Shown here in pieces: positions 28,052 to 34,538 of a stretch of 34,538 nucleotides of DNA; position 1 is the first letter of the stretch; each line of letters opens with the position of its first letter. Origin of the DNA: a virus; the IMG/VR virus record IMGVR_UViG_3300046167_000252, positions 1 to 34,538 of that record. One strand, 5' to 3'. Under the pieces are notes generated by a model. The model was not told where the DNA came from and did no database searches. It saw only the letters and a program-made list of their open reading frames with translations. A program made the translations under genes and the position numbers.

Positions 28052-30071
28052 CGTTGAGTAATTCCATTTGTGTCTCACCTGTAGATAGGTTTAACTTCAT
28101 TTGGTTGATAATGTAGTTTCTTTCACCTATCGTTAACTTGTCGTTGATCTTGAGAGCCAACATTAAACCAAGAGGTAGCTGACCACTATACATAAATGTT
28201 CTTCTACTCGTGTCGTACAAGTCCGTGATGTAGTCCTTCCAATAGGTGCTATACAACCCTTGACTAAATCCTTGCAGTAAATAAGGGTCTACCTCTGTGC
28301 CGAAGTTCAAGGTCTTGGTTACACTTGAGGCAACCGTGTCATTCACATTACTCACAAGGTGAAAGTCAGTCTTTGAGCTTTTAGCATCGTCCATAGCTAT
28401 ATAAGCAAAGGCACTCGTTCCTCGTATCTGCCCTGCTACATAAAAGATAAGTGGTGAGCCTATATACGGCTCAAGTTCTCTCGTGATACTCTTGCCTACA
28501 TTAATAGTAGTTAGTCCGTTGTTTAAATTGTCTAACCTTTCGTAGAGCATATGGTCAAAGCCAACTTCAACTTCAAACTCCTCGCCATCAAATGTGAAGT
28601 CGGCTCGTAAATCGCCATAGCCAATGTCATTCTGCAATCTATACTGCTCACCTAATATCGCTTCCGTTTCGTTGTACTTAAAATTGATTCTACGATAGAG
28701 TGATGGTTTACGGATAGTGATTTCTTCTGTATCAATGTATTCCGTAACATCTCTTGTAGTGCCTTCTGCATACCAATCGTCTAAAGGTTCTATATCGTAT
28801 TTATTATTAGCTACAGGAACTATAACCAAGTTGAAAGCCCTTACAAGGCTTCCTATGAAATCACTAATCTTCTGCTCTGGCATTTGGTCAGCAACTATTA
28901 GATTTTGTGATATGATTTGAGAAGCACTATTAGTCGCTTGTAGTATAGTTTGCGTTACGAAACTTTGACCACTCCTGCGTATTGTTTTGACAGTTAAAAA
29001 TGCAGATGTAATTGTAACAGTACCTGCAGCATCGGATGCAGAGGCTATTCTAATAGTGTACTTACCTGCGCTATTAATAGTGAAAATTGCACTGACCGTT
29101 GTACCTACATCAATACTTGATATTAACACACCATCACGAAATAATTGTACTTTTGCAGCCGTTGAAGTTGTACCACCTAAAGCTATTTCATTGTACCCTA
29201 AAGTCGGATTTATATCATTACTTAAAGTGTAAGTGTTTGTATTTAAGTTCCATTGACCTGCCGTATTATCTAATACAGTTGTATCAAACTCTACAGTCGT
29301 AGCACTTTGCCCAATAGGTTGGTCTTTGAACATATAACCTGCTCTCCTATGACACCACATAAATAACTTGCCGAAGTCAGCACTATCAAAGAAGTCACTT
29401 TGAAACTCTATACCATACTTCGTCTCTATCGCATCTATAATCTTCTGCAACTTAATGGCAGGTTTAAGGTCATAGTAGAATACTCCGTGTAAGTCGGATT
29501 GACTATGGTAGGCTATGTTGTTTGGTGCAGGTTGACTACCACTTGAGTTGTAGTACCAATTTGGTACAGGTGATATAAGAGGATAGATAATAGAACTATC
29601 TGTACCGCTTACATACCCATTCAAGCCTGTAACAATGTTCGTGTCATTGTAGGTGTGATCTTGTGCTGATAGGTCAAGGTCGTTAAGTTTATCCTCACCA
29701 AAGGTATCCTTCAAAGAAGTGACATTGCTATAGAACCCTACTTGATATGCATAGGGTTGGCTATCCTTGATTTGTACACTCTCCAACTCTAATACACCTG
29801 TTCTAAATAAGTTGTTGTTCACCTCTATGAAAGAGTCTACTCTCACATTAGCATTAAACCCACCATAGATGTCTACATTATAGTAGTGCTTAAAGATTGC
29901 ATTGTTCGTAGGAGATGCAGGAATAGTAAAGCTATTGGTGAAGTCACCAAAGACTTTAGAGATGTCCTTGATGTTTTGTACACTTAAGTTTATCTCTATA
30001 CTCTCCTCTTGGAATAGGTCACCTCTTTGACCATCAATGTAAAGGTCTACTCTATACATACCTTGTATCAA
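28044..30071 (-). CDS. Large tail or baseplate protein, 675 aa
   Basis: N-terminus YRVDLYIDGQRGDLFQEESI, then NIKDISKVFGDFTNSFTIPASP and FKHYYNVDIYGGFNANVRVD. The same kind of opening is common in large tail-tip proteins of Bacteroidetes phages. The middle contains a beta-sandwich-like region (NDINPTLGYNEIALGGTTST and SAGKYTIRIASASD). The end has TIGERNYIINQMKLNLSTGE, which resembles a receptor or hub closing segment. It lies upstream of the tape measure. No enzyme motif is seen. Confidence 0.6.
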   Translation of the reverse strand: MIQGMYRVDLYIDGQRGDLFQEESIEINLSVQNIKDISKVFGDFTNSFTIPASPTNNAIFKHYYNVDIYGGFNANVRVDSFIEVNNNLFRTGVLELESVQIKDSQPYAYQVGFYSNVTSLKDTFGEDKLNDLDLSAQDHTYNDTNIVTGLNGYVSGTDSSIIYPLISPVPNWYYNSSGSQPAPNNIAYHSQSDLHGVFYYDLKPAIKLQKIIDAIETKYGIEFQSDFFDSADFGKLFMWCHRRAGYMFKDQPIGQSATTVEFDTTVLDNTAGQWNLNTNTYTLSNDINPTLGYNEIALGGTTSTAAKVQLFRDGVLISSIDVGTTVSAIFTINSAGKYTIRIASASDAAGTVTITSAFLTVKTIRRSGQSFVTQTILQATNSASQIISQNLIVADQMPEQKISDFIGSLVRAFNLVIVPVANNKYDIEPLDDWYAEGTTRDVTEYIDTEEITIRKPSLYRRINFKYNETEAILGEQYRLQNDIGYGDLRADFTFDGEEFEVEVGFDHMLYERLDNLNNGLTTINVGKSITRELEPYIGSPLIFYVAGQIRGTSAFAYIAMDDAKSSKTDFHLVSNVNDTVASSVTKTLNFGTEVDPYLLQGFSQGLYSTYWKDYITDLYDTSRRTFMYSGQLPLGLMLALKINDKLTIGERNYIINQMKLNLSTGETQMELLNDV

Positions 30072-31302
30072 ATGCTTCTTCTACCTCAATGATGTAGTTA
30101 ATCATTCTATCGTTAACTGACTTCTGTAAGTTCAATGAGTTGGTAGTAACATTGACAGGTAGACCATCTAACATTACACGCTCACTCATTAACATCTGCT
30201 CCATAATAGTATCGTAGTCCTCACCTACCCAACCTGTGTTGAGGGTGAAGCGTTTTCTACCATTCGTGTTTATGCGTTGGTACTTATGAGCAGTCGTGTC
30301 GTAGGTGAATCCAGAAGAACCGCTACTACCTAAAGACTTTCTATACTCATTCGTAGTAGTGCTTATTGTAGAGTCACTTCTTTTAAAGAAGGTTACACTC
30401 TCCCATACACCATTCTTATTTACGAACTGCATAACGCTTGGTGAATACTTACTCTCACAAGTAGGATAGAATCTACGAGTGTCTAACACCGTACCATCCT
30501 TGTCCTTTAGATTTAGGTCGTAGTAACTTGTGTAGTTGAGTGACTCACCTTCGCTATCTAACCATTCAGTAAGGTTGTTGATTCCACAAGGCAGTAGCAT
30601 CACTCTCTCTTCAGCCTGTAGACCTTGTAGTTGTGCTTCAGTAATTAAGAAGTCTACATTCTCTCCACCATCGGAAAGGAACTCTACCTTATATAATCCG
30701 ATGTTAGCACAAGCACCGCCTCCCTCAATAGTACCACCATCTGCCAATACTCTATCCTTATAAGCCCAATAGATGTCATAGCCCTCACCCCATTTACCGA
30801 GATATACAGGCACAACCTCGTTGCCAGAGTCTTTAATGTATTTAACTGCATTGACACTTGCGAATCCTTTGTTCACCTCTTTGTTAGCCGCCTCAATAAA
30901 TATGTGGTATCCGTTAGAAGCCTCAAAGATTTCCGAGCTTCCTGTATCGTTAACCGTTACAGGTGGGTCTGCTTTGTTTTGATAATTGACCGTGTAATCT
31001 ATCTGCACCCATACTACGCTACCATCGGGTGCATAGGCTATACTTGTACCATCAAGGTTCTCGTAAGCATTGGATAGGTACTCTTGTACCATAGGAGCAA
31101 TATCAAAGGAGACATCAGTTCCTGCAAACACATCTCTAAATAAAGTGTATTGTGCTGATGCAGGTCTTGAAGACCTTGACCCCTGCCATATGTATACTTC
31201 AAACTCTACATCTGTTAGAGATGAAGAAAGGGCTGAATAGTTAGCCGTAACATATATTGGGCTTCTTGCTCCTACTAAACTTGTTGGTGTGATTATACTC
31301 AT
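30052..31302 (-). CDS. Tail structural protein, 416 aa
   Basis: Beta-rich from the N-terminus (RSPIYVTANYSALSSSLTDV, FEVYIWQGSRSSRPASAQYT), with several Tyr/Ser/Gly stretches. It ends with a helical segment containing MLMSERVMLDGLPVNVTTNS, then VNDRMINYIIEVEEAF. It overlaps the large tail gene by 20 nt and the HK97 gp10-like gene by 4 nt. A tail tip, distal tail or neck role fits the place. No family is recognised with confidence. Confidence 0.6.
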   Translation of the reverse strand: MSIITPTSLVGARSPIYVTANYSALSSSLTDVEFEVYIWQGSRSSRPASAQYTLFRDVFAGTDVSFDIAPMVQEYLSNAYENLDGTSIAYAPDGSVVWVQIDYTVNYQNKADPPVTVNDTGSSEIFEASNGYHIFIEAANKEVNKGFASVNAVKYIKDSGNEVVPVYLGKWGEGYDIYWAYKDRVLADGGTIEGGGACANIGLYKVEFLSDGGENVDFLITEAQLQGLQAEERVMLLPCGINNLTEWLDSEGESLNYTSYYDLNLKDKDGTVLDTRRFYPTCESKYSPSVMQFVNKNGVWESVTFFKRSDSTISTTTNEYRKSLGSSGSSGFTYDTTAHKYQRINTNGRKRFTLNTGWVGEDYDTIMEQMLMSERVMLDGLPVNVTTNSLNLQKSVNDRMINYIIEVEEAFDTRYV

Positions 31303-31865
31303 CGTTTGGTAAATTTCAAAAATTCATCTACATCCATAGAGACTGCTTTGAGTACCTCTTGAGGTAGCTTATCAAACTCTAATCTAAATGGTGCTTGGAA
31401 GAACTCGCTCTTGGGAATCCCTCGTTGCTTAATACTTCTTGATATTAGAAAGGCTGCCCTATCAAGGTTCGCCTCTGTCTGCTTAACAAAACTATTGGTC
31501 TTTAGGTCTCTTGCCTTTACTCTCTTTTGAGCCATCCAAGTTCTTATAGAACTCTTTGGAGGTTGCTTACCATCAAAACCAAATCTTGATCCATTAGGCA
31601 CTTTATACTTTGTACCATCTACCCCCTCATCAATGTACTTACCATAGTCCTCCATAGTGAAAGACATAAGTAAGTGTACACCTGTAGTGATTGAGTAGTC
31701 TAAACTATCCTTCAACTTACCAGAGCTTACTTGTCTTCGTCTCTTTTTCTTACCATCATTATAGGTAATAGTACGAGTAGCACCAAGATTTAGCTTCGCT
31801 GCCTTAATGACTCTCTCGGCAAACTGCCGTAAGACTCTCTCTGTATTTTGTGTTATTACGGACAA
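31299..31865 (-). CDS. HK97 gp10-like tail completion protein
   Basis: 188 residues. The central MEDYGKYIDEGVDGTKYKV and the later basic SSIRTWMAQKRVKARDLK followed by FLISRSIKQRGIPKSEFF fit the gp10-like layout (YGxYxDEG...I..W...k......iarsI...G....). Family knowledge: these proteins act at the head-tail interface. It overlaps the tail-terminator-like gene by 10 nt. The N-terminus is basic with KKKRRRQVSSGKLKDS. Confidence 0.7.
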   Translation of the reverse strand: MSVITQNTERVLRQFAERVIKAAKLNLGATRTITYNDGKKKRRRQVSSGKLKDSLDYSITTGVHLLMSFTMEDYGKYIDEGVDGTKYKVPNGSRFGFDGKQPPKSSIRTWMAQKRVKARDLKTNSFVKQTEANLDRAAFLISRSIKQRGIPKSEFFQAPFRLEFDKLPQEVLKAVSMDVDEFLKFTKR

Positions 31866-32320
31866 GTGGTTATTGTATTAGCAATGTCTATAGACAAGGT
31901 TAGATTCCAACCTACCAACAGGTTCTCAAACCTATCCTCAAAAGGCTCACAACTTGGTGTACCATTGAGTTGGTATTTATCCTGCATTAAGTTACCTCTC
32001 TTCAGTTGGCTTACTAAATCGTTAGCCGTTAGGAGTTGAGTGTTTAGAATGTCTTGTCTGTTATCTACCCCATAGAAGATTTCTGCTTCATCTCTTGGGT
32101 CTTCCTTACTCACATCAGCTACATCCATAAAGAGGATGCTCATAGAGTAGGTTATGCCCACATCATTGAAGGTCACACTATTTATCATAATATGTGACAA
32201 GGGGAATATAGTCTGCTTGTTGAGGTCTACCTCAAAGATGTCACCTTCTGTAACGGTGTTCACCTGCTTGTTAGCAATGAGGTGTTCTCTTATCTTGGTT
32301 GTTATATCGTAGAAACTCAT
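31856..32320 (-). CDS. Tail terminator-like protein, 154 aa
   Basis: VNTVTEGDIFEVDLNKQTIF, then PLSHIMINSVTF, ILFMDVADVSKED, and the end PFEDRFENLLVGWNLTLSID with a closing Cys-Pro. A helix-strand order and a place beside a gp10-like gene suggest the protein that closes the tail tube against the head. I recall this family as conserved in Bacteroidetes phages, without a firm function. The start codon carries the GGTTAACC element just upstream. Confidence 0.55.
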   Translation of the reverse strand: MSFYDITTKIREHLIANKQVNTVTEGDIFEVDLNKQTIFPLSHIMINSVTFNDVGITYSMSILFMDVADVSKEDPRDEAEIFYGVDNRQDILNTQLLTANDLVSQLKRGNLMQDKYQLNGTPSCEPFEDRFENLLVGWNLTLSIDIANTITTCP

Positions 32321-32332
32321 AATAGGTTAACC
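32318..32332 (-). promoter_or_regulatory. GGTTAACCTATTATG start-site element, independent copy
   Basis: The same 15 bases as at the 110-residue gene, positioned at a start codon and again preceded by a UUCG-loop terminator. Two unrelated genes with one element make chance unlikely. Confidence 0.5.
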
Positions 32333-32352
32333 TCTATGAGCAAAAGGTGTTT

Positions 32353-32379
32353 AAAAAGAAAAACCCCTCCGAAGAGGGG
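32353..32379 (-). terminator. UUCG-loop terminator after the 68-aa gene
   Basis: Minus-strand stem CCCCTC, loop TTCG, stem GAGGGG, then TTTTTCTTTTT. It lies 17 nt after the stop at 32396. Together with promoter P3 it makes the 68-codon gene a short transcription unit of its own. Confidence 0.92.
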
Positions 32380-32395
32380 CTTGTATTATTTAATT

Positions 32396-32602
32396 TTATA
32401 CATAAATAAGTTTTGCTCGTAAGGATTGGTGTTCCGCCAACGCTTTGTCGTAATCCCAATCTTTCTTGAGCATCCAACGCTTTTCTTCCAATGTCTTATC
32501 GCCTTCCTTTTCAGCGATGAATTTATCTAACACTTGCATTCTCGCAAGTATTTGATTTTTCGTTGTTAATGATTCCGTAGGGTAAGAATGTTTTTTCATC
32601 AT
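32396..32602 (-). CDS. Small helical protein with its own promoter, 68 aa
   Basis: The start is the double ATG at 32602 (MMKKHSYPTESLTTKNQ), 22 nt after motif P3. The longer frame to 32716 overlaps the promoter and the frameshifted gene and is unlikely. The product is helical and charged (LDKFIAEKEGDKTLEEKRWM). Promoter in front and a strong terminator behind suggest separate, possibly high or early, expression inside the late region. Function unknown. Confidence 0.7.
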   Translation of the reverse strand: MMKKHSYPTESLTTKNQILARMQVLDKFIAEKEGDKTLEEKRWMLKKDWDYDKALAEHQSLRAKLIYV

Positions 32603-32624
32603 ATTTGTGTTTTGATTATACCGC

Positions 32625-32647
32625 AATATACACATTATTTTTAACAA
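32625..32647 (-). promoter_or_regulatory. Putative phage promoter P3
   Basis: Third copy of the 23-bp unit (conserved ends TTGTTAA and TGTGTATATT). It starts 3 nt after the -1 frame stop at 32650 and lies 22 nt before the start at 32602, which also argues that coding ends at 32650 and not at 32778. Confidence 0.7.
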
Positions 32648-32649
32648 AC

Positions 32650-32895
32650 CTAATGCTTCAACATCTTCTTCTCTACATCTGCCTTCTCCTTGTCGTACAC
32701 AAGTTTGGTAAGGCATTGCCTCAAAGGTAGGTTCGTTATAGAATCATATCTTGATGCATCACCACCTGCTAAATGGTCTACCGATCCATACCATCCCCAC
32801 TTCCTTGAAAAGTTTGCGGAGGCTGAAAGGTCTGTGGTTTCTCCCCCTGTGAAGAGGTCGGGGTACTCTTCAATAACTTGTTGCTTAAACGATAA
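32650..32895 (-). CDS. -1 frame C-terminal extension of the gene after terL
   Basis: In the -1 frame after the T run there is an open stretch of 81 codons. It encodes LSFKQQVIEEYPDLFTGG, then FSRKWGWYGSVDHLAGGDAS, then LPLRQCLTKLVYDKEKADVE, and stops at 32650-32652. This reads like a folded domain, while the zero-frame end is Pro/Gln/Ser-rich filler. Fusion at the T run gives a 244-residue protein. It has no start codon of its own at the right place, so it is made by frameshifting, or the T run is one base short in this assembly. Confidence 0.7.
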   Translation of the reverse strand, partial: LSFKQQVIEEYPDLFTGGETTDLSASANFSRKWGWYGSVDHLAGGDASRYDSITNLPLRQCLTKLVYDKEKADVEKKMLKH

Positions 32896-33383
32896 AAAAA
32901 AAGCGTTGCACCTAATGCAACATCTAAAGGAAAGTCCGAATATCCATCCGTACCATTGTACGGCTCTACCTCATACAGGTCTCCCTTCTCTTTCGTTATG
33001 GGTCTATACAAGACCCCAATAGTCTTATGCAACATATCCATATCAGCAAGGTAGGTATCCAAGTCTATGTACTCACCGAAACTCATCTCCTCCAGATTAG
33101 GAACAAAGCCATACTCTCTGCCTCTAAAGGTTACCCTTCTTGTGAGTGGGTGTTTAGCACCTATCATTGTAAAGATGCTATTGCCAATATCCATTATATC
33201 GTCTGCCTTCATAGCATAGGCTACCTTGAGAGGTATGTTAGCGAATATCTCTAATGCCTTGAGCATTGTGAAGGTGTCATCTCCTTGAACCTTGAGGAAC
33301 TTTTGGTATTGCTCTATAGTAAGCTCTCTTGCGGTCTCTGGTAAGATTACCTTTACCTCTCTACCTAACTGCGTATGTTCCAT
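32778..33383 (-). CDS. Protein after terL, zero-frame product, 201 aa
   Basis: Starts MEHTQLGREVKVILPETARE with a 23-nt overlap to terL. Residues 20-150 look folded (LTIEQYQKFLKVQGDDTFTM, VTFRGREYGFVPNLEEMSFG, FPLDVALGATLFF). After the T run at codons 161-164 the zero frame becomes low-complexity (KSTPTSSQGEKPQTFQPPQT). Two products from one start with a shared N-terminal part recall lambda gpG and gpGT tail assembly chaperones. However, the gene is several genes away from the tape measure. Function is otherwise unknown. Confidence 0.65.
   Translation of the reverse strand: MEHTQLGREVKVILPETARELTIEQYQKFLKVQGDDTFTMLKALEIFANIPLKVAYAMKADDIMDIGNSIFTMIGAKHPLTRRVTFRGREYGFVPNLEEMSFGEYIDLDTYLADMDMLHKTIGVLYRPITKEKGDLYEVEPYNGTDGYSDFPLDVALGATLFFYRLSNKLLKSTPTSSQGEKPQTFQPPQTFQGSGDGMDR
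32894..32902 (-). promoter_or_regulatory. Slippery T9 run, putative -1 frameshift site
   Basis: Nine T in mRNA sense, read in frame as CTT TTT TTT TAT. Ribosomes can slip back one base on the U run. Nearby sequence downstream is GC-richer than average, but no clear pseudoknot was identified by eye. Confidence 0.55.
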
Positions 33384-34538
33384 ATGTCTTGTTCTTCTTT
33401 CTATTGTAGTTGCATAATGACAGGCTTATGACCGTGTCATCGTGTAGTCCTGTAGGGTGTCCGTATCTAATACTTCGTGTCTTTGGGCTATACTCGTATG
33501 TGAAGTAGCTTAACTCGTTGTATAAGGGACTGAATAATTCTTTTGATGGTATGTGTACACTCACCTCGTTAAAGTCCAATATAAGCCCCTCTATGATTTC
33601 GTTCTTGCTTTTGTTCGTAGTAACAAATGGATGGGTGTTTGCATACTGACTCTTTATCTGCTCAAAGATAGGGTCACCTACACCATTCACCTCAACCATC
33701 AAAGAGGCATTGTACTGCCTCACCCTCTTCACTACCTCTGCAATCATTACTGACCATTGGTTCTTATTGTCCCTATAGATGTCTACAACCCTACCTTTAG
33801 AATCCATTAGTGTAAGGACTGTGTAGTCCTCCTGCTTACCTATATCCAATCCTGCGAATACCCTACCTTGTGGTTTAGGGTAAGAAGGGAATGTGCATTG
33901 ATCTATGTTAGCGAAGACCTCGCCACCACCATCTATGAACTCTGCTAAATACTCTTGCTTGAATATGAGTTCTGGAACTGTTCTCTTGGCATCGTCTATC
34001 TCCTCCTGTGAGATAAAGGGTGTGTCGTATGAACTGCCCTTGTAGGATTTGTAGTTGGGGTAGTCTTCACTCTGCCCATATTGGAATAACTCGTAGAACC
34101 AATTCTTACCTTTAGGTGTAGAGATGAATAATACCTTCTTACCTCTTACAAGTAGGGTCGGCTTGATAGCCTCACTCCAAGCATCGTCTTTAATGAACGC
34201 TGCCTCATCTATGATGGCATAGTCCAAAGTCATACCCCTTATGTTATCGTATCTTTCTGCACTCCTAAAGTAGATGGTACTGCCATTCTTTAGTTCCAAC
34301 TCCGAAGAGGAGTAGTTATTAGACTTGACTATTCCAGAGGCTGCAATAGCAGACATCAACTCTTTCTGCACCTTGTTTGCTTGTGAGTATACAGGTGATA
34401 CCCATAGTATCTTACAGGGGCTATTGTTGAAGCCCCAATACAATGCAAGGTTCATACCCATCATAGACTTACCAAACTGCCTTCCTATAGAAGCTATGTG
34501 GTACTTCTCATTACCCCCTACAATAGATTGTAATAGTT
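33361..34538 (-). CDS. terL: Terminase large subunit, main part (open at the window edge)
   Basis: Joined with 1-40 this gives 405 residues. ATPase part: Walker A GRQFGKS at 32-38, Walker B AIIDEAAF at 121-128 and the coupling motif FISTPKG near 151-157. Nuclease part: FAGLDIGK with D245, LMVEVNG with E296 and HDDTV with D380/D381. This is the standard two-domain packaging motor that cuts phage DNA and pumps it through the portal. The first ATG inside this piece, at 34464, lies after Walker A, so it is not the true start. Gene order terS-terL is preserved across the circle junction. Confidence 0.95.
   Translation of the reverse strand, partial: LLQSIVGGNEKYHIASIGRQFGKSMMGMNLALYWGFNNSPCKILWVSPVYSQANKVQKELMSAIAASGIVKSNNYSSSELELKNGSTIYFRSAERYDNIRGMTLDYAIIDEAAFIKDDAWSEAIKPTLLVRGKKVLFISTPKGKNWFYELFQYGQSEDYPNYKSYKGSSYDTPFISQEEIDDAKRTVPELIFKQEYLAEFIDGGGEVFANIDQCTFPSYPKPQGRVFAGLDIGKQEDYTVLTLMDSKGRVVDIYRDNKNQWSVMIAEVVKRVRQYNASLMVEVNGVGDPIFEQIKSQYANTHPFVTTNKSKNEIIEGLILDFNEVSVHIPSKELFSPLYNELSYFTYEYSPKTRSIRYGHPTGLHDDTVISLSLCNYNRKKNKTYGTYAVR

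Noticed and set aside
32396-32716. 106-residue version of the 68-residue gene
   Set aside because: The added N-terminus would be encoded by promoter P3 and by the end of the -1 frame gene. The double ATG at 32602 lies at the expected distance from P3.
1-34538. Prophage or CRISPR content
   Set aside because: There is no integrase, repressor, attachment-site pair, host flank or regularly spaced repeat array. The only long repeat is the tandem portal block.

Overview
This window reads as the complete genome of a small tailed bacteriophage. Its probable host is a member of the Bacteroidetes (Flavobacteriia-like). That host call is an inference from A-rich, Shine-Dalgarno-poor leaders and from the style of the structural proteins. 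Every gene I can support lies on the minus strand, so the map is read from high to low coordinates. The two window ends join exactly: the terminase large subunit gene starts at position 40, runs off position 1, and continues in frame from 34538. The molecule is therefore a circular assembly (circularly permuted, or with collapsed terminal repeats). I recognise no integrase, excisionase, partition gene or repressor, so a lytic life style is likely. A tape measure protein and the absence of a recognisable sheath suggest a siphovirus.

Layout in the direction of transcription. (1) 32650-34538 plus 1-342: terminase small and large subunits, then a gene whose C-terminal half lies in the -1 frame behind a run of nine T. 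(2) 26085-32602: a small gene with its own promoter and terminator, tail completion and head-tail joining proteins, two large tail proteins and the tape measure. (3) 22447-26085: XkdF-type prohead protease, four scaffold-region genes (three of them paralogues) and the major capsid protein. (4) 15993-22366: a probable tube or decoration protein, a small protein, the portal and a head-tail adaptor. Here a 3009-bp block is present twice in tandem, giving two intact portal genes. (5) 11397-15924: two paralogous fibre-like proteins and small genes. (6) 9594-11397: lysis, with an M15 peptidase endolysin, holin-like membrane proteins and a spanin-like protein. (7) 9393-9565: a nearly pure A/T spacer bounded by two terminators. 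(8) 3284-9335: replication and transcription control, with a DUF3310-like protein, RusA-like resolvase, m5C methyltransferase, SSB-like protein, RecA-fold helicase, DnaA domain IV-like protein, sigma factor and a PD-(D/E)XK-like protein. (9) 372-3240: small early genes, an HNH protein and a RecE-like exonuclease, leading into the terminase genes.

Regulation appears compact. A 23-bp motif (TTGTWAA, variable AT-rich part, TGTGTAYATT) occurs three times, each 19-22 nt before the first gene of a transcription unit. The phage encodes a sigma-like protein that could recognise it. Hairpin-plus-T terminators follow the major capsid gene, the probable tube/decoration gene, the small promoter-driven gene, the SSB-like gene, the lysis module and an early gene. 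Most genes overlap by ATGA or TAATG, so translation is coupled, and at least nine very short genes (19-59 codons) fit exactly between neighbours.

The items most worth a second look are the tandem portal-module duplication (real or an assembly product of strain mixing), the frameshifted gene after terL, the promoter motif paired with the sigma factor, the three-paralogue scaffold family sharing a KVELA signature with the protease, and the A/T spacer as a possible origin.
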